DNA of 34,971 nucleotides from an uncultured Clostridia bacterium (GCA_937981575.1 CALJNR010000047.1:1-34971), one strand, 5' to 3'. Positions 8,368 through 17,323 are shown, numbered from the stretch's first letter. Translations and numbers: made by a program. Notes: generated by a model from the sequence alone, not told the origin.

Positions 8368-8396
8368 TTTAATAGTAATAGATTTTAATATATAAT
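8368..8396 (+). promoter_or_regulatory. Putative sigma-A promoter of the GGDEF gene
   Basis: TATAAT at 8391-8396 is preceded by TTTAAT at 8368-8373 with a 17-base spacer. The -10 is perfect; the -35 is a partial match. Confidence 0.45.
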
Positions 8397-8438
8397 ATAG
8401 AAAAGACTGGAAACTATTAAGCTGGGGGTTGTTTATAA

Positions 8439-9563
8439 ATGAGGGGTATTAAGAAGGATGGCATAACCTTTTTGGGGGAGTTTACGGATAAAGACCTTGA
8501 GAGAGAATTTTTCAATAATGATATGAAGCGCTATGAGAAATGCGTGGGCCCCATCGCAATGATATACGGGACAATATATATGATGTTTCTCATAGCAGAT
8601 TACTTTGCTATTGAAAGCGCCTTAGGGTTTCAACGGATAGTAATAATTAGGGGACTATTTCTAATGGTATCGGCGCTGATATATGTAGCTGCTAAAAAAA
8701 TTAATAATTATACTCAGCTGGCTTACTTAATAACAGCCTATGAAGGTTTGGCTGTTATGGGTTTCTTAGGCATAATAGATCAATATGAATCTCTTACATT
8801 ATTATCATTTTTTAGTGTAGTCGCTATAACCTTAGCAATCTATGTTATACCTAATAAGCTTAGCTATGCACAAGTCATTTCTATTTTTCTCAGCCTGTCT
8901 TTTTTTATATTTTATGCTAACCGCATAACAGGAATGGATACCTTTATGTTTTTAAAACTTGCTTCATACAGTTTTATCATAATTACCTACTGTAATATAG
9001 GAGCGTATCTGACTCATTTTTATAAAAGAAAGCATTTTGCAGAAAATAGAGAACTTCTAAGAATATCTATTACAGATTCACTGACTGGACTGTATAACAG
9101 AGCTAAATTTAATGAGGAATTTAATAGATGGGCTACCTATTGCAATGACCATGAGATTCCTCTTGCACTGGTTGTACTTGATATAGATGACTTTAAAAGG
9201 GTTAATGATAGCTACGGACATCTTGTAGGGGATCAGGTTATACAAAATATAGCATTAATCACGAAAAAGACAATTCGCAGTATGGATATTGCAGCTAGAT
9301 GGGGAGGCGAAGAATTTGTAATACTTTTTCCTAATACAGATATACATCAGGCTAGAGAAATCATGGAGAGCATGCGGATTTGTATCCAAAACAATGAGTG
9401 TGGCACGGTAGACAGAATGACTTGTAGTTTTGGTCTGGCAAGTCTGAAAAAAAATGAAAGTCCAGAATCCTTGCTTCAAAGAGCGGATAAACTTCTTTAC
9501 GATGCTAAGGCGTATGGTAAAAATGTTGTTATATGTGAACTGGAAGAATCGCATGATTTATAA
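8439..9563 (+). CDS. Membrane diguanylate cyclase (GGDEF)
   Basis: Makes the second messenger c-di-GMP from two GTP. The N-terminal half has about six hydrophobic helices (roughly residues 40-195) with no recognisable ligand domain. The GGDEF domain occupies about 210-370: DSLTGLYNR at its start, VVLDIDDFKRVNDSYGH, and the active site GGEEF at 289-293. RSMD five residues upstream is the RxxD inhibitory I-site, so product feedback is expected. ATG follows GGGGG by 10 bases, a weak RBS. The gene is monocistronic, with its own promoter and a terminator at 9680. What the sensor half detects is unknown. Confidence 0.92.
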   Translation: MRGIKKDGITFLGEFTDKDLEREFFNNDMKRYEKCVGPIAMIYGTIYMMFLIADYFAIESALGFQRIVIIRGLFLMVSALIYVAAKKINNYTQLAYLITAYEGLAVMGFLGIIDQYESLTLLSFFSVVAITLAIYVIPNKLSYAQVISIFLSLSFFIFYANRITGMDTFMFLKLASYSFIIITYCNIGAYLTHFYKRKHFAENRELLRISITDSLTGLYNRAKFNEEFNRWATYCNDHEIPLALVVLDIDDFKRVNDSYGHLVGDQVIQNIALITKKTIRSMDIAARWGGEEFVILFPNTDIHQAREIMESMRICIQNNECGTVDRMTCSFGLASLKKNESPESLLQRADKLLYDAKAYGKNVVICELEESHDL

Positions 9564-9931
9564 GCATTTAATATAGGAAGTATTGTAAGCAATAAAGATA
9601 AAGCTTTTAAAAATCGCCTAAAGAGTAAATGAGCATTAGCAATTAAACGAAATGCGAAGTATAGCAAAATTTAAATATACCGGATAAGGCCATTTATACC
9701 TTATCCGGATTTATTTTGACCCTGTGTTTTTTATATTTGATTTTCATAAAAGTTGGCAAGTCTTATAAGGTGTCATTTTATTCCGAGCGAGTATAATAAA
9801 CAGTTAGAAGCAGACACTAAAAGAGGAGTGTTATGTTGATATACAAGTGATAACTAAAAGTAATTTAAAATATCTTTTTTGTGTTTAACATAAAAGCAAA
9901 TCAAAAATATGGAAGGATAAAAGGAGATAAA
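9564..9931 (+). other. Intergenic region between GGDEF gene and selO
   Basis: It holds the GGDEF terminator (9680-9718) and a TATAAT at 9792-9797, likely the -10 of selO although no good -35 is visible at 17 bases. A five-codon reading frame, MLIYK then stop, lies at 9833-9850 with AGAGGAG 4 bases upstream, a possible leader peptide. No other gene is seen. Confidence 0.5.
9680..9718 (+). terminator. Intrinsic terminator after GGDEF gene
   Basis: CCGGATAAGG (9680-9689) pairs perfectly with CCTTATCCGG (9699-9708) over a 9-base loop, followed by ATTTATTTTG. Confidence 0.8.
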
Positions 9932-11407
9932 ATGACACAGAAAACCTTAGTAATAAACGCAGGATGGCATTTAGATAATAGTTATGCCCAGCTTCCGGAA
10001 AAATTTTTTACACTTCAAAATCCTACCCCTGTTCATTCACCAAAATTAGCTGTCTTTAATGATTCTTTAGCAGCTTCTTTAGGATTTAACGCAAAAACGT
10101 TAAAAACTGATGAAGGGACTATGATATTTGCCGGGAATAAGGTGCCGGAAGGGGCAGTTCCACTTGCTCAAGCTTATGCTGGTCATCAGTTTGGTTATTT
10201 TACAATGCTGGGAGATGGACGTGCAGTGCTCCTGGGAGAGCAGATTACCCCTAGAGGTGAACGGTTTGATATCCAGCTGAAGGGTTCAGGAATAACACCC
10301 TATTCCAGGCGGGGTGATGGGAGAGCAGCCCTTGGCCCAATGCTTCGTGAGTATATTATCAGCGAGGCGATGCATGCACTAGGTATTGAGACAACCAGAA
10401 GTTTAGCAGTAGTCACAACGGGTGAAGCCGTCTATAGAGAAAAAGAGGAGCCAGGGGCGGTTATGACCCGTGTGGCATCAAGCCATTTGCGTGTTGGCAC
10501 TTTTGAATATGCAGCAAAATGGGGCGAGCTGAAAGAACTTGAAGAACTAGCTGATTACACATTGCAAAGACATTTTGGTGAATCTGATGTAGATGAAAAT
10601 CCCTACCTTTTCCTGCTGAAGGAGATCGTTAGCCGTCAAGCTTCACTCATTGCCAAATGGCAGCTGGTTGGTTTTATTCATGGGGTAATGAATACTGACA
10701 ATATGGCACTTAGTGGAGAGACTATTGATTATGGTCCTTGCGCTTTTATGGATACGTATGATCCAAAGACAGTATTTAGTTCAATAGATACCCAGGGACG
10801 GTATGTTTATGAGAACCAGCCAAAGATTGCTGTATGGAATCTTGCTAGGTTTGCTGAAACACTGCTGCCACTCTTGCATGATGATGAAGACCGAGCTGTG
10901 AAATTAGCACAAGATGCCATCTCTAGGTTCACAGATTTATACCGCAGCCATTATGCAGCAGGCATGAGATCAAAGCTAGGCCTATTTAATAATGAAAAAG
11001 AGGATGAAGCGCTTATTGAAAGACTTCTTAGTTTGATGCACAAATATCAAGCTGATTACACGAATACCTTCCGAGCCCTGACATTTGATAAGATAGAAGG
11101 AACCCCTTTATTTGATGCCTCAGAATTTAAGGAATGGTATAAATTATGGCAGGAGAGGCTAGGCAGACAGCAGGAAGATGAAGATACATCCCATCAGCTG
11201 ATGCGAAGCAGCAATCCAGCAGTTATCCCCCGCAATCATCGGGTAGAGGAAGCACTGAATGCAGCGGTAAAGGGGGAGGATTATAGTGTAATGGAGCGTC
11301 TCCTTAAGGCGCTTTCAGATCCTTACGCCCATTCATTTGAGCAGGATGAATATGCACAGCCGCCAGCACCATCAAATTGCCGTTACCAAACCTTCTGCGG
11401 AACTTAA
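9932..11407 (+). CDS. selO: Protein adenylyltransferase SelO (YdiU)
   Basis: A pseudokinase-fold enzyme that transfers AMP from ATP to Ser/Thr/Tyr of target proteins; in E. coli it is linked to redox homeostasis. Family landmarks in order: [50 protein letters not shown] (nucleotide-binding loop), [27 protein letters not shown] with DYGP (catalytic and metal residues). The extreme C-terminus YQTFCGT keeps the single redox Cys found in many bacterial members. Length is 491 residues, as usual. The start is ATG 9932, 5 bases after AAGGAG. An in-frame GTG at 9881 has no RBS and adds 17 unconserved residues. Confidence 0.95.
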   Translation: MTQKTLVINAGWHLDNSYAQLPEKFFTLQNPTPVHSPKLAVFNDSLAASLGFNAKTLKTDEGTMIFAGNKVPEGAVPLAQAYAGHQFGYFTMLGDGRAVLLGEQITPRGERFDIQLKGSGITPYSRRGDGRAALGPMLREYIISEAMHALGIETTRSLAVVTTGEAVYREKEEPGAVMTRVASSHLRVGTFEYAAKWGELKELEELADYTLQRHFGESDVDENPYLFLLKEIVSRQASLIAKWQLVGFIHGVMNTDNMALSGETIDYGPCAFMDTYDPKTVFSSIDTQGRYVYENQPKIAVWNLARFAETLLPLLHDDEDRAVKLAQDAISRFTDLYRSHYAAGMRSKLGLFNNEKEDEALIERLLSLMHKYQADYTNTFRALTFDKIEGTPLFDASEFKEWYKLWQERLGRQQEDEDTSHQLMRSSNPAVIPRNHRVEEALNAAVKGEDYSVMERLLKALSDPYAHSFEQDEYAQPPAPSNCRYQTFCGT

Positions 11408-11423
11408 GATAAACAATAAAAAC

Positions 11424-11466
11424 AATCAGCCGGCTGCTTAATTCTTTTGTAAGCAGTCGACTGATT
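11424..11466. terminator. Bidirectional terminator hairpin
   Basis: Positions 11424-11440 pair with 11450-11466 (17 positions, two imperfect) over a 9-base loop. The minus-strand flank is T-rich. It lies just after selO, between convergent genes. Confidence 0.6.
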
Positions 11467-11470
11467 ATAA

Positions 11471-11747
11471 ATACCCTATTCGCTTCAATGCCGTTAATAT
11501 TAAAATTACATATTCATTCCCTTCAATTGTAAACATCATACTTCATACGTACAAACGGTAAAAATGAAACTTACAACTATCTAATATTTAATAATCCATT
11601 ATACACTTATATTTAATACCTTTAATACTTTTAATACTTTTTAATAGTGTTTGATTTAACATATTTTGAATATAAAAAAAACCCAACTTCACAACTAACT
11701 ACTGAATACCAAAAACTTGATAAAACTGTAATAAGCGAATAGGGTAT
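11471..11747. repeat. 15-bp inverted repeats bounding a 247-bp AT-rich segment
   Basis: ATACCCTATTCGCTT at 11471-11485 is the exact inverse complement of 11733-11747. The enclosed segment has no convincing ORF. The layout looks like a MITE-like remnant, but no target-site duplication is evident. Confidence 0.4.
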
Positions 11748-11826
11748 ACGGGAAGCGTTATAAGCTGCTTCCATAGACTTATTATAACATAACATATTAA
11801 AAATGAAAAGGGAAAATATTCTTTTT

Positions 11827-12957
11827 TTATGATTTTTCATAAATTATTGTTCTGTTTTTACCAGTACGCTTGGCACTGTAAAGGGCATGATCCGCAAAAG
11901 CAAAAAGGGTTTGTTTATCTACTGCCTCGGAAAGTTCGCAGACACCAATGCTGACACTGAATCTTTCACTATCTATGGAATTAATGGAGATGTTATTGAA
12001 GGCTATTCTAATCCTTTCGGCGGCTTCAAAGGCTTTAATCTGATCTTTATCTGTAAATATAATAGCAAATTCCTCACCACCATATCTTGCAGCATAGTCA
12101 TCGCTTCGAATATTGCTTTTAATAACTTTAGCTAAAGATTTAATCACATCATCTCCAACACTATGTCCATAGGTATCATTTACCCTTTTAAAGTTATCAA
12201 TATCCAGCACGGCCAGGCTAAGCGGAAAATTAAAGCGCCTGCTTTGTTCAATTAAGCTTTCAAGATGTTCATAGAAAGTTTTATGATTATAAAGTTCTGT
12301 TACAGGTTCTATTTTTGAGTTAAGTTCCATGACGAAGTTTTTAAGAGCTAATTCCTGCTCGTTTTCATACATTGAGACAAAAGACTGTAATATTTCTTGA
12401 GACCTGTTAACAAAAGAATAAACCAGAAGTACAGCTGAAATCATAAAAGCGATATTAGTACATAGATCAGTAAGTGAATGATTGACTTTCTCTATAGGTT
12501 TAGTTGGCAGATAAAGAAATACTATTGCAAAATAAGCTGCTAAGTTAAGTGCTAAAGCAAAAAGTGTAATTTTTTTGTTTCCATAATAGACCGAAAGCAT
12601 AATAGGAAAAATAAAAACCACATAAATAATTGAAACAGCATAGTGAATATAAACTAAATTACATACAAGAAGGGTCCCGGCGATGATAATTAAATATTTT
12701 GGTGCTTCTTTAAACTTATTCTTAATAAGAGGATAGCACAATTCAGTTATTGAAAATAATAACATATTTAATAGCAGTGGTTTAAGAACATAAGATTTAA
12801 AATACAGAAAGTTACCATCGCCTCGTGGTATGGCAACCAGGAAAAAGATAATGATTTCAGTAACAAATGAAATGAGTACAATATGCCAAAAGGTATTTAA
12901 AATTTTTCTGTTCCATTTGTCAAACTCCACCACATCAGAAATGTTTCTATAGATCAT
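11827..12957 (-). CDS. Membrane diguanylate cyclase (GGDEF), second copy
   Basis: Same architecture as the cyclase at 8439: about six transmembrane helices in the first 200 residues, then a GGDEF domain (about 210-375) with LAVLDIDNFKRVNDTYGHSV, active site GGEEF at residues 293-297 and I-site RSDD five residues before. Active c-di-GMP synthesis with product inhibition is expected. The N-terminal halves of the two proteins differ clearly, so they likely sense different signals. I chose ATG at 12957 because AAGGTGATC lies just upstream at good distance; the GTG at 12966 would sit inside that Shine-Dalgarno. It converges on selO and is monocistronic. Confidence 0.92.
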   Translation of the reverse strand: MIYRNISDVVEFDKWNRKILNTFWHIVLISFVTEIIIFFLVAIPRGDGNFLYFKSYVLKPLLLNMLLFSITELCYPLIKNKFKEAPKYLIIIAGTLLVCNLVYIHYAVSIIYVVFIFPIMLSVYYGNKKITLFALALNLAAYFAIVFLYLPTKPIEKVNHSLTDLCTNIAFMISAVLLVYSFVNRSQEILQSFVSMYENEQELALKNFVMELNSKIEPVTELYNHKTFYEHLESLIEQSRRFNFPLSLAVLDIDNFKRVNDTYGHSVGDDVIKSLAKVIKSNIRSDDYAARYGGEEFAIIFTDKDQIKAFEAAERIRIAFNNISINSIDSERFSVSIGVCELSEAVDKQTLFAFADHALYSAKRTGKNRTIIYEKS

Positions 12958-13370
12958 CAAGATCACCTTCTTTGCTCGGAAATATAAAAAGCAGCAGATA
13001 TTTAGATCAATAAATCATGAGCTGTATAATAACGTGTTAAAAATATTTTATTTAATTGTAGTATATCAAGTTTTGGAAAAAGCGTAAACACTTCATTCTA
13101 CAGAATGCGTTAAAATCTATCGTGACATAAAACAGTTGGTGTGAGCAGCTGCAAAGCTTAAGCAACACATATTATCCGCTTAGTAAAGTAACGGATAAAG
13201 TTAAAGTTGGAAGCCTTATTTACTTAGTGTTAAGTAGAATAAAGAAATTGTTAAATAAAAATTAGATTTAGCAGACAAGAAAATAGTAATGAGTGGGTTA
13301 AAATATTAAAATATGCGGGGGAAATAAAGCTTGGGTTTTTACTAGGATGTTCATTTATAGGCAGTATTTC

Positions 13371-13399
13371 AAAAAAATAAATGCCCATATTGAGGGCAT
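13371..13399 (-). terminator. Intrinsic terminator (minus strand)
   Basis: On the minus strand ATGCCC (13399-13394) pairs with GGGCAT (13386-13381), followed by TTATTTTTTT (13380-13371). It is the second of two stops after the gene at 13447. Confidence 0.75.
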
Positions 13400-13405
13400 A
13401 AGAAA

Positions 13406-13434
13406 TGCTCGGTATGAGAGTAAATAACCGAGCA
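13406..13434 (-). terminator. First terminator after the membrane protein gene
   Basis: TGCTCGGT (minus, 13434-13427) pairs with ACCGAGCA (13413-13406), followed by TTTCTT on the minus strand. Confidence 0.6.
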
Positions 13435-13446
13435 AGTTTAGAAATT

Positions 13447-13959
13447 TTACTGATGAGTTTCCATAAAAATATCTCCGCCTTTTTTCATATCAGAACCATT
13501 TAAATAATGATTCGCAGCGATGGATAAAGAAGTAAAAAGAATCACTGATGTCAGACATACACCAACGCTGAATATTTTGAGCTGTTTTTTGGATAAGATA
13601 TAATTATTCTTAATAAAAAAGCTGATAATAGAAATCATAAAGCCGAGCGGAATTAGATAAGACGCATAAACGGGACTTTCTTTGAAATGAGAAATGCCTC
13701 CGCTGATCATGCCTATACCAATTGCAAGGGTAAGAGAAACAGTTACTAGTTTTAGAATTTTTAGAAGTGAAATCTGTTTGTGGTCAATAACAAATTCATT
13801 AATAAATGTTCCGGTACTAAACATAAATAAACCTAGAGCAAGTATAATAGAATATCTGATCGGATTAAAAGGCATTAATACTATACCGCTTGAAGTCATA
13901 CCAATTCCTAAAAAGTAAATAACATAAACAAGATACATAGATAACATTTTCTTTAACAT
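13447..13959 (-). CDS. Hypothetical five-helix membrane protein
   Basis: A 170-residue, strongly hydrophobic protein with about five predicted helices (roughly 7-29, 36-56, 68-90, 101-120 and 128-150). The C-terminus is short and soluble and reads GSDMKKGGDIFMETHQ. I recognise no family. ATG 13959 is preceded by GAGGGG at about 9 bases. An upstream GTG/ATG extension to 14001 lacks an RBS. It is monocistronic, divergent from the TetR operon, and ends in tandem terminators. No function is assigned. Confidence 0.65.
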   Translation of the reverse strand: MLKKMLSMYLVYVIYFLGIGMTSSGIVLMPFNPIRYSIILALGLFMFSTGTFINEFVIDHKQISLLKILKLVTVSLTLAIGIGMISGGISHFKESPVYASYLIPLGFMISIISFFIKNNYILSKKQLKIFSVGVCLTSVILFTSLSIAANHYLNGSDMKKGGDIFMETHQ

Positions 13960-14128
13960 TGTTTCAGCCCCTCTTAATTTGGATGTAAAAAACCTCCCCA
14001 TCAGACTAATACACGAATATGGAGATTACATGGATTTTTAGTTGTAAAACATATTATTTTTTTTGCGACTTGGCGCTAAATGCATAGAAATAGAAAAAAC
14101 CTGTTTAAACAAATCAGGTATTATAGCC

Positions 14129-14157
14129 TTGCATAAGAGTTAGTTATAATTTATAAT
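14129..14157 (+). promoter_or_regulatory. Promoter of the TetR operon
   Basis: TTGCAT (14129-14134), a 17-base spacer and TATAAT (14152-14157). A second TATAAT lies at 14145-14150. Confidence 0.65.
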
Positions 14158-14165
14158 GTAACTAG

Positions 14166-14177
14166 TGTTATATAACA
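14166..14177. promoter_or_regulatory. Candidate TetR operator
   Basis: TGTTATATAACA is a perfect 12-bp palindrome placed just downstream of the -10 and before the RBS. It is well placed for autorepression by the adjacent TetR protein. Confidence 0.45.
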
Positions 14178-14200
14178 GTTGTATTGATAAGGAGTACACT

Positions 14201-14770
14201 ATGCCGCCAAAAACAATATACGACAAAGATGATATTATAGAAGCCGCTTTCAATATAGCTAAGGAAGAAGGCTTTAAGGGGATTACAGCACGCAGTGTTG
14301 CAAAGTATCTTGGATGTTCTGTAGCCCCTATTTACGTTAATTTTGAGACAATAGAGGATTTGACAGAAGCTGTCATAAAACGTGTTTTTGATCTCTCACA
14401 ACACCTGTTTGCCAGAGAAGATGGAGATAATGTATTTGATAATATTGGAAAAGCAAGTCTTGCTTTTGCGAGGGAATATCCTGTTCTTTTTCGCGAACTT
14501 ATTATGCAGCCTAACCCCTATATGGACTCTTATGAAACACTTGAAAATGTTTTGCTTGAAGCTATAGCAGATGAAGAAGAGATGAGGGACTGGACGGTAG
14601 AAGAAAAAAGGCGCCTACTGCTAAAGATGCGTATCTTTCAGACAGGATTATCCGTCTTGGGTGCTAATGGACATTTGCCAAAATGGGCAGATGATGAAGA
14701 ACTACTGATGGAAATAGGAGAAGAACTGCTGCTTATTCATAAAATGAACAGGGAGGAGAAGACGCAATGA
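14201..14770 (+). CDS. TetR/AcrR family repressor
   Basis: A 189-residue regulator. The N-terminal TetR HTH is about residues 8-55, with DDIIEAAFNIAKEEGFKGIT then ARSVAKYLGCSVAPIYVNF (recognition helix, ending in the usual YxxF). The C-terminal helical ligand domain is not family-assignable. ATG 14201 is chosen for AAGGAG 6 bases upstream; an in-frame start at 14165 lies inside the promoter region. The stop overlaps the next start by 4 bases (ATGA), so it is translationally coupled to the oxidoreductase it probably controls. Confidence 0.88.
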   Translation: MPPKTIYDKDDIIEAAFNIAKEEGFKGITARSVAKYLGCSVAPIYVNFETIEDLTEAVIKRVFDLSQHLFAREDGDNVFDNIGKASLAFAREYPVLFRELIMQPNPYMDSYETLENVLLEAIADEEEMRDWTVEEKRRLLLKMRIFQTGLSVLGANGHLPKWADDEELLMEIGEELLLIHKMNREEKTQ

Positions 14771-16257
14771 AAAAGATAGTGATTATTGGAGGAGGAATAG
14801 CTGGGCTTAGTGCAGGCATTTTTGCTCAAAAGAATGGCTTTGAAAGTATTATTTTAGAAAAACATCATACTTTAGGTGGTGAATGTACTGGATGGAACCG
14901 GCAAGGCTATCATATTGATGGATGTATTCATTGGCTTGTAGGAACCAAAGAAGGAACGCCCATGCATACGCTTTGGACTCAGGTAGGAGCTCTTGAGGGG
15001 ACAGAAGTTTTTCACCCGGAGACTTTCTTAAGCTTCGAATATGAAGGGAATGCAGTTCATCTTTGCCGGGATTTGGAGAGGCTAAGGAGCAGCTGGCTTA
15101 GGCTCGCGCCACAGGATAAAGAGGCCGTAGAAGATTTTTATCAGACAGTTAAAGCGCTGCAAGCTTTTAATATGCCTGTTGATAAACCTATATCTATGAT
15201 GACGCTTTTTGAAAAAATAAAGCTTATTAGCTCGATGAAAGAGGCTGGGGCGATTATGGATAAGTATGGGAAGATCAGCTTAAAGACTTATGCAAGGCGG
15301 TTTAAGCATCCGGTGCTCAGGGAGTTACTCGCAAATTTCCTGCCAGAAGGATACAGCGCGTCTTCGATATTCTTTGCCTTGGCAAGCTTTACGAAGGGAG
15401 ATGCGTCCATTCCTTACGGGGGATCAAAAGCGATGGCTATGAGGATGGAGGATAAATACCGCAGCCTAGGGGGAACCGTTATTGCTTCCAGCGAAGTTGT
15501 TAAATTGAACATCAAAGATAAACAAGTAGACTGTTTAGTCACTAAAGATGGAAAAAAGTATCAAGCTGATTATTATATTGCTGCCTGCGACGCTCATAGG
15601 CTTTATGAGCACCTGCTAGAAGGCAGATACTCGGACTCCGCCTTTAAAAAACGCTTCAGTAATTCTATCGACTACCCATTAGCTTCTAACATCTATATTG
15701 CTTTAGCCTATGAAGGAGAGCTGGATAATCTGCCTCGCAGCCTCCGTTTTCAGGTTACCCCTTTTAAGATTCATCATGAAGAGATTCATTACTTAACGAT
15801 TAATCATTATCAATATGAAAAGACGTTTGCACCAGAGGGACATAGCGTCATAACGTGTGCGATTAATCAGTTTTATTCAGATTATGAGGCATGGGACCAA
15901 TTATCACAAGATATGCAGGCTTACCAGCAGGAAAAGGTAAGAATCGGATCAGAGGTACTGCGAGCTGTTGAAATGAGATTTCCTTATATGAAGGGCAAAG
16001 TTAAAGTGCTTGATGTGGCTACACCAAAAACTTACGAGAGATACTGCAACGCTTACCGCGGGGCTTTCATGGGTTTTCTGCCTACAATCAAGGGAAAGAT
16101 GATGGCACATTCAGGACACATTAAAGGGGTAAAGAATCTGTTCTTAAGCGGGCAGTGGCTGCAGCCGCCAGGCGGACTTCCTGTAGCAGTTATAACAGGC
16201 AGAGATACAATTATGTGGCTATGTAAAAAAGAAAAAAAGCCGTTCACCTATTATTAA
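14767..16257 (+). CDS. CrtI/phytoene-desaturase-like FAD oxidoreductase
   Basis: A 496-residue FAD-dependent amine-oxidase/CrtI-superfamily protein. The dinucleotide fold is at the N-terminus (IIGGGIAGLSAGIFAQKNGF, then LEKHHTLGGECTGW). The C-terminal FAD motif reads NLFLSGQWLQPPGGLPVAVI. Such proteins desaturate, isomerise or oxidise hydrophobic substrates (carotenoids, retinoids). No other carotenoid gene is nearby, so the true substrate is unknown. The middle (HEEIHYLTINHYQYEKTFAP) resembles clostridial NAD(P)/FAD oxidoreductases annotated only by superfamily. It is the second gene of the TetR operon. Confidence 0.82.
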   Translation: MKKIVIIGGGIAGLSAGIFAQKNGFESIILEKHHTLGGECTGWNRQGYHIDGCIHWLVGTKEGTPMHTLWTQVGALEGTEVFHPETFLSFEYEGNAVHLCRDLERLRSSWLRLAPQDKEAVEDFYQTVKALQAFNMPVDKPISMMTLFEKIKLISSMKEAGAIMDKYGKISLKTYARRFKHPVLRELLANFLPEGYSASSIFFALASFTKGDASIPYGGSKAMAMRMEDKYRSLGGTVIASSEVVKLNIKDKQVDCLVTKDGKKYQADYYIAACDAHRLYEHLLEGRYSDSAFKKRFSNSIDYPLASNIYIALAYEGELDNLPRSLRFQVTPFKIHHEEIHYLTINHYQYEKTFAPEGHSVITCAINQFYSDYEAWDQLSQDMQAYQQEKVRIGSEVLRAVEMRFPYMKGKVKVLDVATPKTYERYCNAYRGAFMGFLPTIKGKMMAHSGHIKGVKNLFLSGQWLQPPGGLPVAVITGRDTIMWLCKKEKKPFTYY

Positions 16258-16309
16258 TTTTTGTATTGGAGATAATCGCTAAAAGCAGAAATGAAGGGGG
16301 ATGATGATC

Positions 16310-17002
16310 ATGAAAATTACTGCTATTTACGGTACTCAGCGAAAATCATGTACATATAACATTGCAAAAGGATTTATAGAAAGGCTGAAAGAGCAGGATG
16401 AAGTAACGGAGTTTTTTCTGCCTAAAGATGCTCCGCATTTTTGCAGGGGATGTTTTAAATGTTTTGAAGATCATACAAAATGTCCTGACTATAAGTCTAT
16501 AGGACCAATACTTGATGCTATAGTTAAGTCAGATTTAGTGCTATTTACTTCACCTGTCTATGTTTATCATGCAACAGGGCAGATGAAGGCTTTTCTTGAT
16601 CATTTCGGGTTTCAATGGATGGCTCACCAGCCTAATAGAAACATGTTTAATAAGCAGGCTTTAATTATCTCGGCAGCGGCAGGGGCTGGAACAAAATCAA
16701 CGATTAAAGATATTAAAGATAGTTTGGATTTTTGGGGGATAGCTAAAGTGTACAGCTATGGAAAAAATGTGGCAGCAGCTGAATGGGGGGGGATAAGTGA
16801 TAATATAAAGTTATCTATCGAGAAAGAAACAGATAAACTGGCCTTAAAGATAAAATTGCAGAGCGAAAATGTACAACCATCAATTAAGGTTAAGGGATTG
16901 TTTTATGTGATGCGTTTTATGCATAAAAAGTTTGCATTTAATCCGCTGGATGTAGCGTACTGGAAAACCCATGGATGGCTGGATGATAAAAGACCCTGGT
17001 AA
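16310..17002 (+). CDS. Flavodoxin-like NADPH-dependent FMN reductase with Cys cluster
   Basis: A 230-residue flavodoxin-fold protein starting KITAIYGTQRKSCTYNIAKG (FMN phosphate loop), with FTSPVYVYHATGQMKAFLDH as the second FMN region. CRGCFKCFEDHTKC is a CX2CX2CX6C motif of the iron-sulfur flavoprotein (Isf) type, so an Fe-S cluster is possible. A C-terminal stretch of about 50 residues goes beyond the fold. Of three clustered ATGs (16301, 16304, 16310) the last has the right spacing to GAAGGGGG. It is probably the last gene of the TetR operon and an electron-transfer partner of the FAD enzyme (inference). Confidence 0.8.
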   Translation: MKITAIYGTQRKSCTYNIAKGFIERLKEQDEVTEFFLPKDAPHFCRGCFKCFEDHTKCPDYKSIGPILDAIVKSDLVLFTSPVYVYHATGQMKAFLDHFGFQWMAHQPNRNMFNKQALIISAAAGAGTKSTIKDIKDSLDFWGIAKVYSYGKNVAAAEWGGISDNIKLSIEKETDKLALKIKLQSENVQPSIKVKGLFYVMRFMHKKFAFNPLDVAYWKTHGWLDDKRPW

Positions 17003-17197
17003 TCACTAGTTAATATGTAGAAAACAACATGGTTTAGGGTAATGAACCCTATGCATTGATTAGCCTAAAATGGAGATGTTTCAATCATTTCAGCTATCAG
17101 AAGTACAGTAATAAAAAAGAGATAGAAATGGAATTTACACTAGGTTTAATTAAAAAGGGAAATAGCTGAGACTAAAAAAATGTTGAGGGCTAGGGGG

Positions 17198-17228
17198 AGA
17201 GGCGGTTGCTATAACCACCTCTTTTTTT
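17198..17228 (+). terminator. Intrinsic terminator of the TetR/FAD/flavodoxin operon
   Basis: AGAGGCGGTT (17198-17207) pairs with AACCACCTCT (17213-17222), one mismatch, 5-base loop, followed by a T6 run. Confidence 0.82.
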
Positions 17229-17240
17229 GCCAAAGAAGTA

Positions 17241-17269
17241 TTGATATGAAATGAAAATAGGCATTTATA
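17241..17269 (+). promoter_or_regulatory. Putative promoter of the DUF1657/CLC operon
   Basis: TTGATA (17241-17246), 17 bases, TTTATA (17264-17269). It lies directly after the preceding terminator. Confidence 0.5.
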
Positions 17270-17323
17270 CATCTTTTTATGAAATTTGGCAAAGCTAATC
17301 TCTGTAGGAAAGAGGTGATTAAG

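Larger units (their letters stand above)
11408..11826. other. Non-coding convergent region with repeats
   Basis: Very AT-rich. It contains the shared terminator hairpin at 11424-11466, a 15-bp inverted repeat pair (11471-11485 and 11733-11747), and three tandem TTTAATACY units at 11612-11638. A minus-strand 69-codon frame here lacks family features and I regard it as chance. It separates the convergent selO and second GGDEF genes. Confidence 0.5.
12958..13446. other. Intergenic region without a recognisable gene
   Basis: The left part should hold the promoter of the minus-strand GGDEF gene: on the minus strand TTGATA is followed 18 bases on by TATTTT near 13030-13075. A short hairpin (TTATCCG 13172-13178 with CGGATAA 13192-13198) has no T-run. 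The right end carries two terminators for the membrane protein gene. I find no coding frame with an RBS. Confidence 0.45.
17003..17323 (+). other. Intergenic region with terminator and promoter
   Basis: It carries the operon terminator (17198-17228) and a promoter (17241-17269). TTGCCAAA (17227-17234) and TTTGGCAA (17285-17292) are 8-bp inverted copies flanking that promoter, a possible operator pair. No gene is seen in 17003-17197. Confidence 0.5.

Noticed and set aside
8146..8438. c-di-GMP riboswitch before the GGDEF gene
   Set aside because: No GEMM-type conserved segments; only a simple 16-bp hairpin is visible.
11612..11649. CRISPR array
   Set aside because: Three 9-base TTTAATACY units in direct tandem without spacers; too short and AT-rich.
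11631..11840. Minus-strand 69-codon ORF after the second GGDEF gene
   Set aside because: Low-complexity AT-rich sequence overlapping the 3' end of the cyclase; no RBS or family likeness.
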